From Comamonas testosteroni TK102 (GTDB taxonomy: Bacteria; Pseudomonadota; Gammaproteobacteria; Burkholderiales; Burkholderiaceae_C), in NCBI RefSeq assembly GCF_000739375.1, contig NZ_CP006704.1, positions 2,728,001 through 2,792,000 of the forward strand: DNA of 64,000 bases, given 5' to 3'. Both the position numbers and the translations under genes were made by a program. The notes below the pieces were generated by a model that was not told where the DNA came from, made no database searches, and saw nothing but the letters and a program-made list of their open reading frames with translations. Shown here piece by piece: positions 54,701 through 62,097 of this stretch (its first letter is position 1; every line of letters starts with the position of its first letter).

Positions 54701-54981
54701 TGACCTCGCTGGCCTTTGTCATGGGCGTGCTGCCGCTGGTGCTGTCCACGGGCGCGGGTGCCGAGATGCGCAGCGCCATGGGCGTGGCGGTATTCGCCGG
54801 CATGATCGGTGTGACGGCCTTCGGCCTGTTCCTCACGCCCGTGTTCTATGTGGTGCTGCGCCGCCTGGCCGGCAACCGTCCGCTGCAGCAGCATGGCAGC
54901 CATGTGGCGCCGATCAGCGAGCCGGGTCACGGTGCTTCGGCCCTGCCCATGCCTGCTGCGCCGCGCGGCCATGACGAATAA
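51751..54981 (+). CDS. RND efflux permease (HAE1 family, MexF/AcrB-like)
   Basis: 1076 residues with twelve expected membrane helices. Begins MNLSRFFIDRPIFAGVLS, the HAE1 opening; large periplasmic loops after helices 1 and 7; helix 4 carries the proton-relay DD in GIVVDDAIVVVENVE (about 405-420), and VLSTGAGAEMRSAMG is near the end. Length is normal (about 1040-1080). It is a proton-drug antiporter working as a trimer. Gene order adaptor-pump-channel is the MexEF-OprN pattern. Confidence 0.95.
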   Translation: MNLSRFFIDRPIFAGVLSVLIFLAGLIAMRTLPISEYPEVAPPSVVVRAQYPGANPKVIAETVATPLEESINGVEGMLYMGSQATTDGVMTLTVTFALGTDPDKAQQLVQNRVSQAEPRLPEEVRRLGITTVKSAPDLTMVVHMVSPNGRYDIDYLRNYAVLNVKDRLARIQGVGQVQIFGGGDYSMRAWLDPQKVAQRGLSAADVVAAIRGQNVQAAAGVVGASPGLPGVDMQLSINAQGRLQTEEEFGDIIVKTGSDGAVTRLRDVARLELGAADYSLRSLLNNDPAVGMGVFQAPGSNALEISANVRSTMAELQKHMPEGVEFRIAYDPTQFVRASIKSVIQTLLEAVALVVVVVILFLQTWRASIIPLLAVPVSVVGTFAVLHLLGFSINALSLFGLVLAIGIVVDDAIVVVENVERNIEAGLSPRQATYRAMQEVSGPIIAIALVLVAVFVPLAFISGLTGQFYRQFAVTIAISTVISAINSLTLSPALSALLLRGHDAPKDALTRGMERVLGGFFSRFNALFRRGSDAYSGGVQRVIGRKALMLVIYAVLVGATWGLFKLVPGGFVPAQDKQYLVGFAQLPDGATLDRTEDVIRRMGEIVKNNPNVEDAIAFPGLSINGFTNSSNSGIVFVTLKPFAERTHADQSGAAVAGQLNQAFGSIQEAFIAMFPPPPVAGLGTTGGFKLQIEDRASLGYDAMDAAVKAFMAKAYQTPELAGLFTSWQVNVPQLYAAIDRTKARQLGVPVTDIFETLQIYLGSLYANDFNQFGRTYSVRVQADAAYRARAEDVGLLKVRSTTGEMVPLSALMKLEPSFGPERAMRYNGFLAADVNGGPAPGFSSGQAQAAVERIAAETLPPGIGFEWTELTYQEILAGNSAVLVFPIAILLVFLVLAAQYESLTLPIAIILIVPMGLLAAMTGVWLSGGDNNVFTQIGLIVLVGLSAKNAILIVEFARELEFAGRTPVQAAIEASRLRLRPILMTSLAFVMGVLPLVLSTGAGAEMRSAMGVAVFAGMIGVTAFGLFLTPVFYVVLRRLAGNRPLQQHGSHVAPISEPGHGASALPMPAAPRGHDE

Positions 54982-54994
54982 GCCCCAATCAACC

Positions 54995-56458
54995 ATGGAT
55001 TCCGATATGAATACGATGCAAGGCATTCGATCCCTGATGCCGTCCCTGAGCGCGCTGACGGCAGCCCTGGTGCTGGCGGGTTGCGCCAGCGCACCGCCCA
55101 CGGTGGCCGAGCATGCCGGCGTTGCCGTGCCCGCAAGCTTCAGCGCCCAGGCCGCAGCCGCAGGCTGGACACAGGCCGCCCCGGCCGAGGCCCAGTCGCG
55201 CGGGGCCTGGTGGCTGGTATTTGCCGACGCCGAACTCAGCGCTCTGGTGGAGCGTGCGGGGCAAGCCAATACCGATGTGCAGACCGCTGCGGCACGCCTG
55301 GCCGAAGCCCGCGCGCTGCTGCGCTCGGCCGATGCCCAGCGGCAGCCGCAGATCGGGGCCTCGGGCGGCGCTGTGCGCCAGGCCGGACTGAACACCGCGA
55401 GCGGTATGCAGCCCGCCACCCTGGTCACCGCCGGCCTGAACTTCTCCTATGAAGCGGATCTGTTCGGCAGGCTGTCGCGGGCCAGCGAAGCGGCGCGCGA
55501 GGATGCCAATGCACGTGAGGCCTTGCTGCAGAGCACGCGCCTGATGGTGCAGGCCGATGTGGCCCAGACCTATCTGCAGCTGCGTTCGCTGCAGACCGAA
55601 CGCCAACTGGTCGAGCAGAGTCTGGCGGCCTATCGCGAGACTCTGACGCTGATCGAGAAGCGCTTCCGGGCCGGCGATGCGGCCGAACTGGACGTGGCGC
55701 GCATGCAGACCGAGGTTTCGGCCACCGAGGCCGAGACGCTGGCGCTGGAGCGCCAGCAGGCGGCCCTCACGCATGCGCTGGCCGTGCTGGTCGGCGATAT
55801 CGCCACTGGCTTCACGCTGGCAGCGCAGCCGGTGCTGGCAGCGCTGCCGGTGATTCCGGCAGGCGTGCCCGCCACGGTGCTGGCGCGCCGCCCCGATGTG
55901 TCGGCGGCCCAGGCTTCGGTGCTGGCGGCCCAGGCGCGTGTGGGCGTGGCCCAGGCCGCATGGTTTCCGGCCATCACGCTCACGGGCAATGGCGGTTATG
56001 CCTCACCGGAGCTCGGCGATCTGTTCAAGTGGTCGGCACGCTCCTGGGGCATAGGTGCCTTGCTGTCCCTGCCCATCTTCGACGGCGGCCAGCGGGCCGC
56101 ACAGGAAGAGGGCGCCCGTGCGCGCCTGGAGGCAGCAGTGGCCGCCCAGCGCGGTCAGGTGCTCGCAGCCTTCCGGGAGGTCGAGGATCAGCTCAGTGCC
56201 TTGCGCCTGCTCTCGGGTCAGGCCCATGTGCTGGGGCAGGCCGTGCAGTCTTCGGAGCGCGCCACCCATCTCTCGGATGTGCGCTACCGCAACGGTCTGG
56301 TGAGCCAGCTGGAGCTGCTCGATGCGCGCCGCAACGAACTGCGCAACCGGCGCCAGGCCTTGCAGGTGCGTACCGCGCAGTACACGGCCACGGTGGCGCT
56401 GATCCGTGCGCTGGGCGGAGGCTGGGACAGCGGCGAGCCGGTGGCGGCACGCGGCTGA
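54995..56458 (+). CDS. RND efflux outer-membrane channel (NodT/OprM family)
   Basis: 487 residues. Lipoprotein signal with LVLAGC, then two repeats of the outer-membrane efflux protein fold (about 60-270 and 275-475), with FSYEADLFGRLSRASEAAREDA and DLFKWSARSWGIGALLSLPIFDGG. Forms the exit duct of the pump. The start is uncertain: in-frame ATGs at 54971, 54995, 55007 and 55016; I chose 54995, but none has a good ribosome site. A damaged copy of part of this gene lies about 1.6 kb downstream. Confidence 0.92.
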   Translation: MDSDMNTMQGIRSLMPSLSALTAALVLAGCASAPPTVAEHAGVAVPASFSAQAAAAGWTQAAPAEAQSRGAWWLVFADAELSALVERAGQANTDVQTAAARLAEARALLRSADAQRQPQIGASGGAVRQAGLNTASGMQPATLVTAGLNFSYEADLFGRLSRASEAAREDANAREALLQSTRLMVQADVAQTYLQLRSLQTERQLVEQSLAAYRETLTLIEKRFRAGDAAELDVARMQTEVSATEAETLALERQQAALTHALAVLVGDIATGFTLAAQPVLAALPVIPAGVPATVLARRPDVSAAQASVLAAQARVGVAQAAWFPAITLTGNGGYASPELGDLFKWSARSWGIGALLSLPIFDGGQRAAQEEGARARLEAAVAAQRGQVLAAFREVEDQLSALRLLSGQAHVLGQAVQSSERATHLSDVRYRNGLVSQLELLDARRNELRNRRQALQVRTAQYTATVALIRALGGGWDSGEPVAARG

Positions 56459-56664
56459 GGCCGAGCCGGTCCCTGTTCGCGCGGTGCTGCTGCATCGGTC
56501 GGCTCCGTGCCTGGTCAGCCCTGAGCGAGGTGTGATCAGGCCGGAGCCATTGTTTGTGCACAGTCCGGCTCCATGAAGCGCTTGAGACTGGCGCTCTAAT
56601 ATTGCTGGTATTTATGCCTATGGCCCGAAGCTGCAGTGCAGCAGCCCTGGCATGCCTTCGGGTC

Positions 56665-57000
56665 TCACCGCACGGGCGGATACCCGCCGAGTTCATGGAG
56701 CGGAGCCTCCTTGTGAACGAGCAGCTGGTGCAGGGCAGGCAGGACAATCTCCAATGGACCTTGCCAGATAGGCTCGGCAACGATGCCATAGCTGACATCG
56801 ACCGTATATGCGAGCTAGATCATGAAGTCGCCCGAGCGCAGCCAGCGCAAATGCTCGGCGCTCAAGGGAACTTCGAAAAAGCGAATCTCAATCTCTGCTT
56901 CCTCTGCGCGGCACCGTGCGATAAATGCCGACAACTGTGGATCAGTTATCTGTCGCCAGGTACCCGTTGCGAGCGTGCTCAGGCTCCTGGAAGCCCATAG
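56665..57000 (-). pseudogene. LysR-type regulator fragment with an internal stop
   Basis: On the minus strand a single frame from 57000 to a TGA at 56665-56667 reads like a LysR effector domain: GTWRQITDPQLSAFIARC, IEIRFFEVPLSAEHLRWLRSGDF, then a TAG at 56815-56817 where the family would have ...DIALAYT, then VSYGIVAEPIWQGPLEIVLPALH and LLVHKEAPLHELGGYPPVR. The DNA-binding domain and C-terminus are missing. A dead regulator fragment. Confidence 0.8.
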
Positions 57001-57174
57001 TCTTGGAATGCTGATTTTTTGGGCACGCGATACCTCAGTTCACCAAGCAGTTGGTTGATGATCACTGAATTTCGCGTTGCGCCTATTCCCAAGTCTGGGG
57101 AGCCTACGCCATGCTGAAATATTTCCGCGTTCTGCACGAGGATCCGCCCTCGGCCGTCGTCACAACGAACTGCA

Positions 57175-57410
57175 CTGCAACTGCGTTAGCTACAGACCGA
57201 TCGCTGGCTTGTTGAGCAGAGTCTGGCTGCCTATCGCGAGACTTTGACACTGATCCAGAAGCGCTACCGGGCCGGCGATGCCGCCGAACTGGACGTGGCG
57301 CTCATGCAGACCGGGGTTTCGGCCTGCTTGCAGGGACCGGCCTGGCTCGGTGGATTTGACGGACGTCAAGGCAAGGCCTGCGTCTCTGGCTGCTCAGGCG
57401 CCAGTGGTGC
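57175..57410 (+). pseudogene. Decayed partial copy of the RND outer-membrane channel gene
   Basis: 57175-57324 aligns without gaps to 55574-55723 inside the channel gene, with about 130 of 150 bases identical by eye (LQLR*LQTD..., then YRETLTLIQKRYRAGDAAELDVALMQT). It has an in-frame TAG in place of a Ser codon. After 57324 the likeness jumps to the region at about 55870-55935 (SLAAQAP versus SVLAAQAR), so there is an internal deletion and a change of frame. Confidence 0.82.
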
Positions 57411-57452
57411 TAGATTCATCAGCGGTCCATGTGGATCTTCAATGGATGCTTC

Positions 57453-58853
57453 ATGAACATCACTTTTCACGGTGCGGCGCAGTCGGTCACGGGGTCCTGC
57501 TTTCTGGTCCAGGCGCATGACTGTCGCTTTCTCATCGACTGCGGCATGGCTCAGGGCGGCCGTGATGCCGACGAGCACAACCAGCAGGCATTTGCTTTTG
57601 ATCCCGCAAGTCTGGATTTTGTGGTTCTGACCCACGCGCATATCGACCACAGTGGCCTGCTGCCCAAGCTGGTGGCGCGGGGCTTCAAGGGGGATATCTA
57701 TGCGACCCTGGCCACCAGGGACCTGCTAGAGGTCTTGCTCAAGGACAGCGCCCATATCCAGATGATGGATGCCGATCGGGCGGCGAGGCGTCAGCGCGAA
57801 GGCAAGCGAAAGGAGCGCGAGCCTGTGGTTGCGCTGTATTCGCTGGCCCATGTGGCGAGCACGCTGGAGCAGGTTCAGGCCAGGGCTTACGGGCAACGCT
57901 TCGAGCCTCATCCCTCGGTGGTCGTGCGGTTTCAGGATGCCGGGCATATTCTGGGCTCGGCGATTGTGGAGCTGTGGCTGGCAGACGGCCAGGGCGGCAC
58001 GCGCAAGCTGGTGGCCAGCGGTGATCTGGGCCAGCCAGGACGGGTGATTCTGCGCGATCCCACGCCGATCAAGGAGGCCGACCTGCTGCTCATCGAGTCC
58101 ACCTACGGCGACCGGCTGCACAAGAGTACCGGCGATACCCTGGAGGAGCTGGTCGATGTGGTCACGCGCACGGCACCCCATGGCAATGTGGTGATCCCGG
58201 CATTCGCCGTGGGGCGCACCCAGGAGCTGCTCTATCACTTTCTGCAGCTGATCCAGCAGCGGCGCCTGCCGCCGATCGAGATTTTTGTGGATTCGCCCAT
58301 GGCCGTGGCGGCCACCGATATCACGCTGCGCCACTTCAGCGTGTTTGACGAAGAGGCCCGGCAACTGCTGGGTAGCGTCAAGCGACTCAAGGAGTCGCCG
58401 CACATCCATTTCATCAGCGATGTGGAGGACTCCATCAAGCTCAACCGCATCAGGAGCGGCGCGGTCATCATCTCGGCCAGCGGCATGTGCGATGCAGGAC
58501 GGGTGTTGCATCATCTGAAGAACAATCTGTCCAGACCCGAGTGCGCGGTGGTGATCTGCGGCTTTCAGGCCGAAGGTTCGCTGGGCCGAAGGCTGGTCGA
58601 TGGTGCCAGGCAGGTGCGCCTGCTGGGCGATGAAGTCGAGGTCCGTGCCGGCATCCATACCCTGGGCGGCTTTTCGGCCCATGCAGACCAGCAGGCCCTG
58701 CTGGACTGGGCGGCCGGCTTCGAGCGCCCGCCGCAGCAGACCTTTGTGGTGCATGGGGAGCCGCATGCCGCCCGGGCCTTGGCCACGCTGCTGCACGAGC
58801 GCCTGCATTTCTCGGTGCAGGTTCCGCAGCCGGCCCAGGTCTTCGAGTGCTAG
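57453..58853 (+). CDS. Beta-CASP metallo-beta-lactamase-fold protein (RNA-processing type)
   Basis: 466 residues. N-terminal metallo-beta-lactamase fold with HAHIDHSG (about residue 58), a beta-CASP insert (STYGDRLH, about 213), the IISASGMCDAGR segment (about 345) and a C-terminal RMMBL region with GGFSAHADQQ (about 408). This is the CPSF-73/YsnF-like bacterial group, probably an RNA nuclease. I chose the ATG at 57453; an earlier in-frame ATG at 57429 extends only into relic sequence. Confidence 0.93.
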   Translation: MNITFHGAAQSVTGSCFLVQAHDCRFLIDCGMAQGGRDADEHNQQAFAFDPASLDFVVLTHAHIDHSGLLPKLVARGFKGDIYATLATRDLLEVLLKDSAHIQMMDADRAARRQREGKRKEREPVVALYSLAHVASTLEQVQARAYGQRFEPHPSVVVRFQDAGHILGSAIVELWLADGQGGTRKLVASGDLGQPGRVILRDPTPIKEADLLLIESTYGDRLHKSTGDTLEELVDVVTRTAPHGNVVIPAFAVGRTQELLYHFLQLIQQRRLPPIEIFVDSPMAVAATDITLRHFSVFDEEARQLLGSVKRLKESPHIHFISDVEDSIKLNRIRSGAVIISASGMCDAGRVLHHLKNNLSRPECAVVICGFQAEGSLGRRLVDGARQVRLLGDEVEVRAGIHTLGGFSAHADQQALLDWAAGFERPPQQTFVVHGEPHAARALATLLHERLHFSVQVPQPAQVFEC

Positions 58854-58906
58854 AGCATGCCGGGAGTCTTTGACATGTGCAATCCGTCCTGCGTGCGGCC
58901 TGTCGC

Positions 58907-59419
58907 ATGATGTTCTGGCGGCGAAGCCTGATGCCGGTCGAGACCGAATTCGTGCAGCGGCTTTTTGGCACTGCGCTCGATGAGTTGCTGCCCGGCATGC
59001 GTCTGCATGTGCGGCGCCTGGGCGATACCAGGCGCGCGCTGTCCCTGGGCGGTGGGCGGATCTATCTGCCGCGCAGCTTTTTTGAACAGCAGGACCCGCA
59101 TCAGCCGCTGCGGCTTTCCCATCCCCTGGTGGCAGGGGTCTTCGCCCATGAATTGCTGCACCAGTGGCAGCGCCTGCAGGGCATGGCCGTGACCTGGGAG
59201 GCCCTGGGCCTGCATCTGCGCGCGGCATGCCTGCGGCGCGATCCCTATCACTATCAGCCCTGTGCAGATCCGCAGCAGATGCTGCAGTGCTTTCTGGACG
59301 CAAGCGTGGAGCAGCAGGGGCAGATCTGGCAGGACCATGTTCAGGCGCTGGTGCAGGGACAGCCGCTGGCCTGCATGGAACGGGTCGCAGCGCATGTGCG
59401 CCAGGCCAGCAAAGACTAG
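58907..59419 (+). CDS. Zincin-like HExxH protein, unknown function
   Basis: About 170 residues. The core is FAHELLHQWQRLQG, an HExxH metalloprotease-like motif, preceded by GGGRIYLPRSFF and a beta-rich region. Such small zincin-like proteins occur near type VI secretion Vgr genes and elsewhere, but here no secretion genes are adjacent. No signal peptide. The start is uncertain (GTG 58877, ATG 58907 or 58910). It follows the beta-CASP gene closely and may be co-transcribed. Confidence 0.65.
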   Translation: MMFWRRSLMPVETEFVQRLFGTALDELLPGMRLHVRRLGDTRRALSLGGGRIYLPRSFFEQQDPHQPLRLSHPLVAGVFAHELLHQWQRLQGMAVTWEALGLHLRAACLRRDPYHYQPCADPQQMLQCFLDASVEQQGQIWQDHVQALVQGQPLACMERVAAHVRQASKD

Positions 59420-59928
59420 GCCGCCGGGTTGAGGGCGGCTATCAGATCGTGCTCGTCCACATCGCGCGCTGCGCCGAAGCCGGCGACATGCCTGCCGCCT
59501 TGCGGCGTGATGCAGACAAAGCGAAAGTCGCCCAGCGCCGTCATGGGTTCGGCTTCGGAAAAGCGCGCCAGATAGCTGGCACGGGCACCTTGCCACAGGG
59601 CGCTGTCGCGCGGCGGCGTGGATGCCACGCCTTGAATGCTGATGCGCTCCAGCGCATGCACGGCTTGCTCGGCCGATTCGGGTCTGCTGACCAGCAGGCT
59701 GACGGCGGGATGCAGTTCCATGGCCTGTGTGTGGCCGGCCAGCGCGCTGACATGCAGCACCAGGCAGCTGAATTCGCCACTCCAGGCCCAGGGCACCAGG
59801 GACAGCCCCGGGGCGGGCAGATATCCGGGGGGCGACGAACCGGCCTGGGGCTGAACGGCCAGGGCGGCGGTGCGCTGACTGGCAAGTAGCTGGCGCAGCG
59901 ATTGCTGCAGGCGTGATTCATGAGGCAT
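59416..59928 (-). CDS. Pyridoxamine 5'-phosphate oxidase-like split-barrel protein
   Basis: 170 residues. FMN-binding split-barrel pattern of the HugZ/PNPOx group: LQQSLRQLLASQRTAALAV at the start, then VLHVSALAGHTQAMELHPAVSLLV, ISIQGVAS, and a C-terminal GDFRFVCITPQGGRHVAGFGAARDV. HugZ-like proteins can be haem oxygenases, but the type cannot be fixed. Convergent with the HExxH gene, overlapping it by four bases at the stops. Confidence 0.82.
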   Translation of the reverse strand: MPHESRLQQSLRQLLASQRTAALAVQPQAGSSPPGYLPAPGLSLVPWAWSGEFSCLVLHVSALAGHTQAMELHPAVSLLVSRPESAEQAVHALERISIQGVASTPPRDSALWQGARASYLARFSEAEPMTALGDFRFVCITPQGGRHVAGFGAARDVDEHDLIAALNPAA

Positions 59929-60110
59929 TGGCGCATGGTAAGCCAGGGCGCGGGGCCCCACCAGCGCGAACCGCGCCAGGCCGCGCCGGCCGTCACATGA
60001 GTGACCGGCTCTTGGGGGCATCCCGGATGCCGGGCCGTGTCGGCAGGCCTAGTCTTGCGGACTGATTAGTCCGCCCGGACTATGTAACCGCTTTTCTGAT
60101 TGCCTGACTC

Positions 60111-61799
60111 ATGCCCGCTCATCACCAGTTTTGGCCCAATCGGCTGCCCCATTCGATCACCGTTCCAGCAACCAGCGTCTGGGAGAACCTGTCCGTCAAT
60201 GCCAGGCGATATCCGGACAAGGCCGCGTTGGTGTTTCTGGGGCGCACCACGACCTATAAGGAGCTGTGCGAGGGCACGGAGCGCATGGCCGCCTATCTGC
60301 ATGGCCTGGGCGTGCAGAAGGGCGACCGCGTCATCGTGCTGATGCAGAACAGCTCTCAGCTGGTGCTGGCGCATTACGCCATCTTTCGCGCCAATGCGGT
60401 GGTGGTGCCGGTCAATCCCATGAATACGGCAGAGGAGCTCAAGCACTACATCACGGACTCCGGCGCCAAGGTGGCCATCACCACGGCCGATCTGGCGCCG
60501 GAGCTGGCCAAGGCCAGCAATGCACTGGAGCCTTCCGAGGCGCTGCAGCATCTGCTGGTGACCCGGTTCACCGACGGCTTTGATGCCGATGTGCAGGGGC
60601 CGGATGCGCCGCCCGAAGCCTGGCGCAACTGGCTGCTCGGCGAGCGCGAGCCTGCCAGCCTGAACCACGGCCAGGTCCATGCATGGACGCAGGCGCTGGC
60701 CTGCAGCGAGCTGCCGCCGCCGCATACAGCGGGCCGTGACGATCTGGCCCTGCTACCCTATACCAGCGGCACCACGGGCCAGCCCAAGGGCTGCATGCAC
60801 CTGCACCGCAGCATCAACCACAATGCTGTCTCGGGCGCGATGTGGGGCACGGGCACCAGCGAGAACGTGGTGCTGGCCGTCGTGCCCATGTTTCACATCA
60901 CGGGCATGGTGTCCGTGCTGCACAGTGCCATCTACATGGGGGCGACGCTGATCATCATGCCGCGCTGGGAGCGCGAACTGGCCGGGCGCCTGATCTCGCA
61001 CTATCAGGTCACGAGCTGGACCAATATCCCGACCATGGTGATCGATCTGCTGGCCAGTCCCAACTTCGCGTCCTTCGATCTGTCCAGCCTCAAATACATA
61101 GGCGGCGGCGGTGCCGCCATGCCCCAGGCCGTGGCCCAGCGTCTGCTCGAACAATACGGGCTGCGCTTCTGTGAAGGCTATGGCCTGACCGAAACCGCCG
61201 CGCCTTCTCACAGCAATCCGCCCGACCATCCCAAGCAGCAATGCCTGGGCATCCCCTTCATGAGCACCGATGCGCGCGTGATCAGTCCCGACACGCTGGA
61301 GGAAGTGCCCCAGGGGGAGCAGGGCGAGATCGTGGTCAACGGCCCCGAGGTGTTCGAAGGCTACTGGCAGCGCCCCGAGGCGACCGAGCAAAGCTTTATG
61401 GAGCTGGATGGCAAGCGCTTTTTCCGTACCGGCGACCTGGGACGCGTGGATGAGGAGGGTTATTTCTTCATCACCGACCGGCTCAAGCGCATGATCAATG
61501 CCAGCGGCTTCAAGGTCTGGCCGGCCGAGGTGGAGTCGCTGATGTTCCGCCATCCCGGGATTCAGGAGGCCTGCGTGATCTCCGCCAAGGATGCCTATCG
61601 CGGCGAAACCGTCAAGGCCGTGGTCGTGCTGCGTGCCGGTCATGAGGCCACGACGGCAGAGCAGATCATCCAGTGGTGCCACGACAATATGGCGGTCTAC
61701 AAGGCACCGCGCCTGGTGCAGTTCGTGACGGCCTTGCCCAAGAGCGGCAGCGGCAAGGTGATGTGGCGAATGCTGCAGGAGCAGGAAGCTGCAGCCTGA
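60111..61799 (+). CDS. Acyl-CoA synthetase (AMP-binding, long-chain-fatty-acid ligase-like)
   Basis: 562 residues. Adenylate-forming enzyme with the phosphate loop YTSGTTGQPKG (about 222-232), GYGLTETAAPS (about 360), the TGDLG/ITDRLKRMI hinge (about 445-465) and the C-terminal lysine-bearing SGSGKVMWR. Activates carboxylic acids as acyl-CoA. The substrate is probably a fatty or aromatic acid and cannot be read from the motifs. Stands alone between the convergent split-barrel gene and tRNA-Sec. Confidence 0.93.
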   Translation: MPAHHQFWPNRLPHSITVPATSVWENLSVNARRYPDKAALVFLGRTTTYKELCEGTERMAAYLHGLGVQKGDRVIVLMQNSSQLVLAHYAIFRANAVVVPVNPMNTAEELKHYITDSGAKVAITTADLAPELAKASNALEPSEALQHLLVTRFTDGFDADVQGPDAPPEAWRNWLLGEREPASLNHGQVHAWTQALACSELPPPHTAGRDDLALLPYTSGTTGQPKGCMHLHRSINHNAVSGAMWGTGTSENVVLAVVPMFHITGMVSVLHSAIYMGATLIIMPRWERELAGRLISHYQVTSWTNIPTMVIDLLASPNFASFDLSSLKYIGGGGAAMPQAVAQRLLEQYGLRFCEGYGLTETAAPSHSNPPDHPKQQCLGIPFMSTDARVISPDTLEEVPQGEQGEIVVNGPEVFEGYWQRPEATEQSFMELDGKRFFRTGDLGRVDEEGYFFITDRLKRMINASGFKVWPAEVESLMFRHPGIQEACVISAKDAYRGETVKAVVVLRAGHEATTAEQIIQWCHDNMAVYKAPRLVQFVTALPKSGSGKVMWRMLQEQEAAA

Positions 61800-61816
61800 A
61801 TCCAAGTGAAGGGGAG

Positions 61817-61913
61817 TGGCGGAAAGCAGCTGGAGTCGAACCAACCCGGGAGCGGCTGACGCCCCCCCACCGGGTTTGAAGCCCGGCCGCGCCACCGGGC
61901 ACGATTGCCTTCC
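61817..61913 (-). tRNA. selC: tRNA-Sec (anticodon TCA)
   Basis: On the minus strand a 97-base tRNA begins GGAAGGCA (8-bp acceptor stem, longer than usual), with an anticodon loop around TCA at 61877-61879, a very long variable arm, a GGTTCGACTCC T-arm and an encoded CCA end. It aligns well by eye with bacterial selC. It decodes UGA as selenocysteine. It lies just downstream of selB in the same direction, as expected for a selenocysteine locus. Confidence 0.97.
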
Positions 61914-62097
61914 TTTGAGTCAAGAGTGGCTGCTGCCACTCTTGTAGAAGATAGGACTGCGATTGTAGCCAGCAATCCGGCACTTGACGACGAGCCGCAC
62001 GACAAGGCCTCATGTCCGGGTCCACCCTGATTTGATAGCTCGTTGCGCAAGCAGGATAAGGAACCTGGACTGATTTGCGCTGGTTCGCCTTGAAGGC

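Larger units (their letters stand above)
56459..57452. other. Relic zone between the efflux operon and the beta-CASP gene
   Basis: About 1 kb without an intact gene. It holds a decayed LysR fragment on the minus strand (56665-57000) and a decayed copy of part of the efflux channel gene on the plus strand (57175 to about 57410). The stretch 57001-57174 between them shows nothing I can assign. Confidence 0.75.

Noticed and set aside
51613..55428. Very long open frame (over 1200 codons) on the minus strand
   Set aside because: It is antisense to the RND permease, His/Gln-rich with no domain, a normal by-product of high-GC codon bias.
56554..57000. 148-codon plus-strand open frame downstream of the efflux channel gene
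   Set aside because: It is the antisense of the LysR fossil, whose protein similarity lies on the minus strand.
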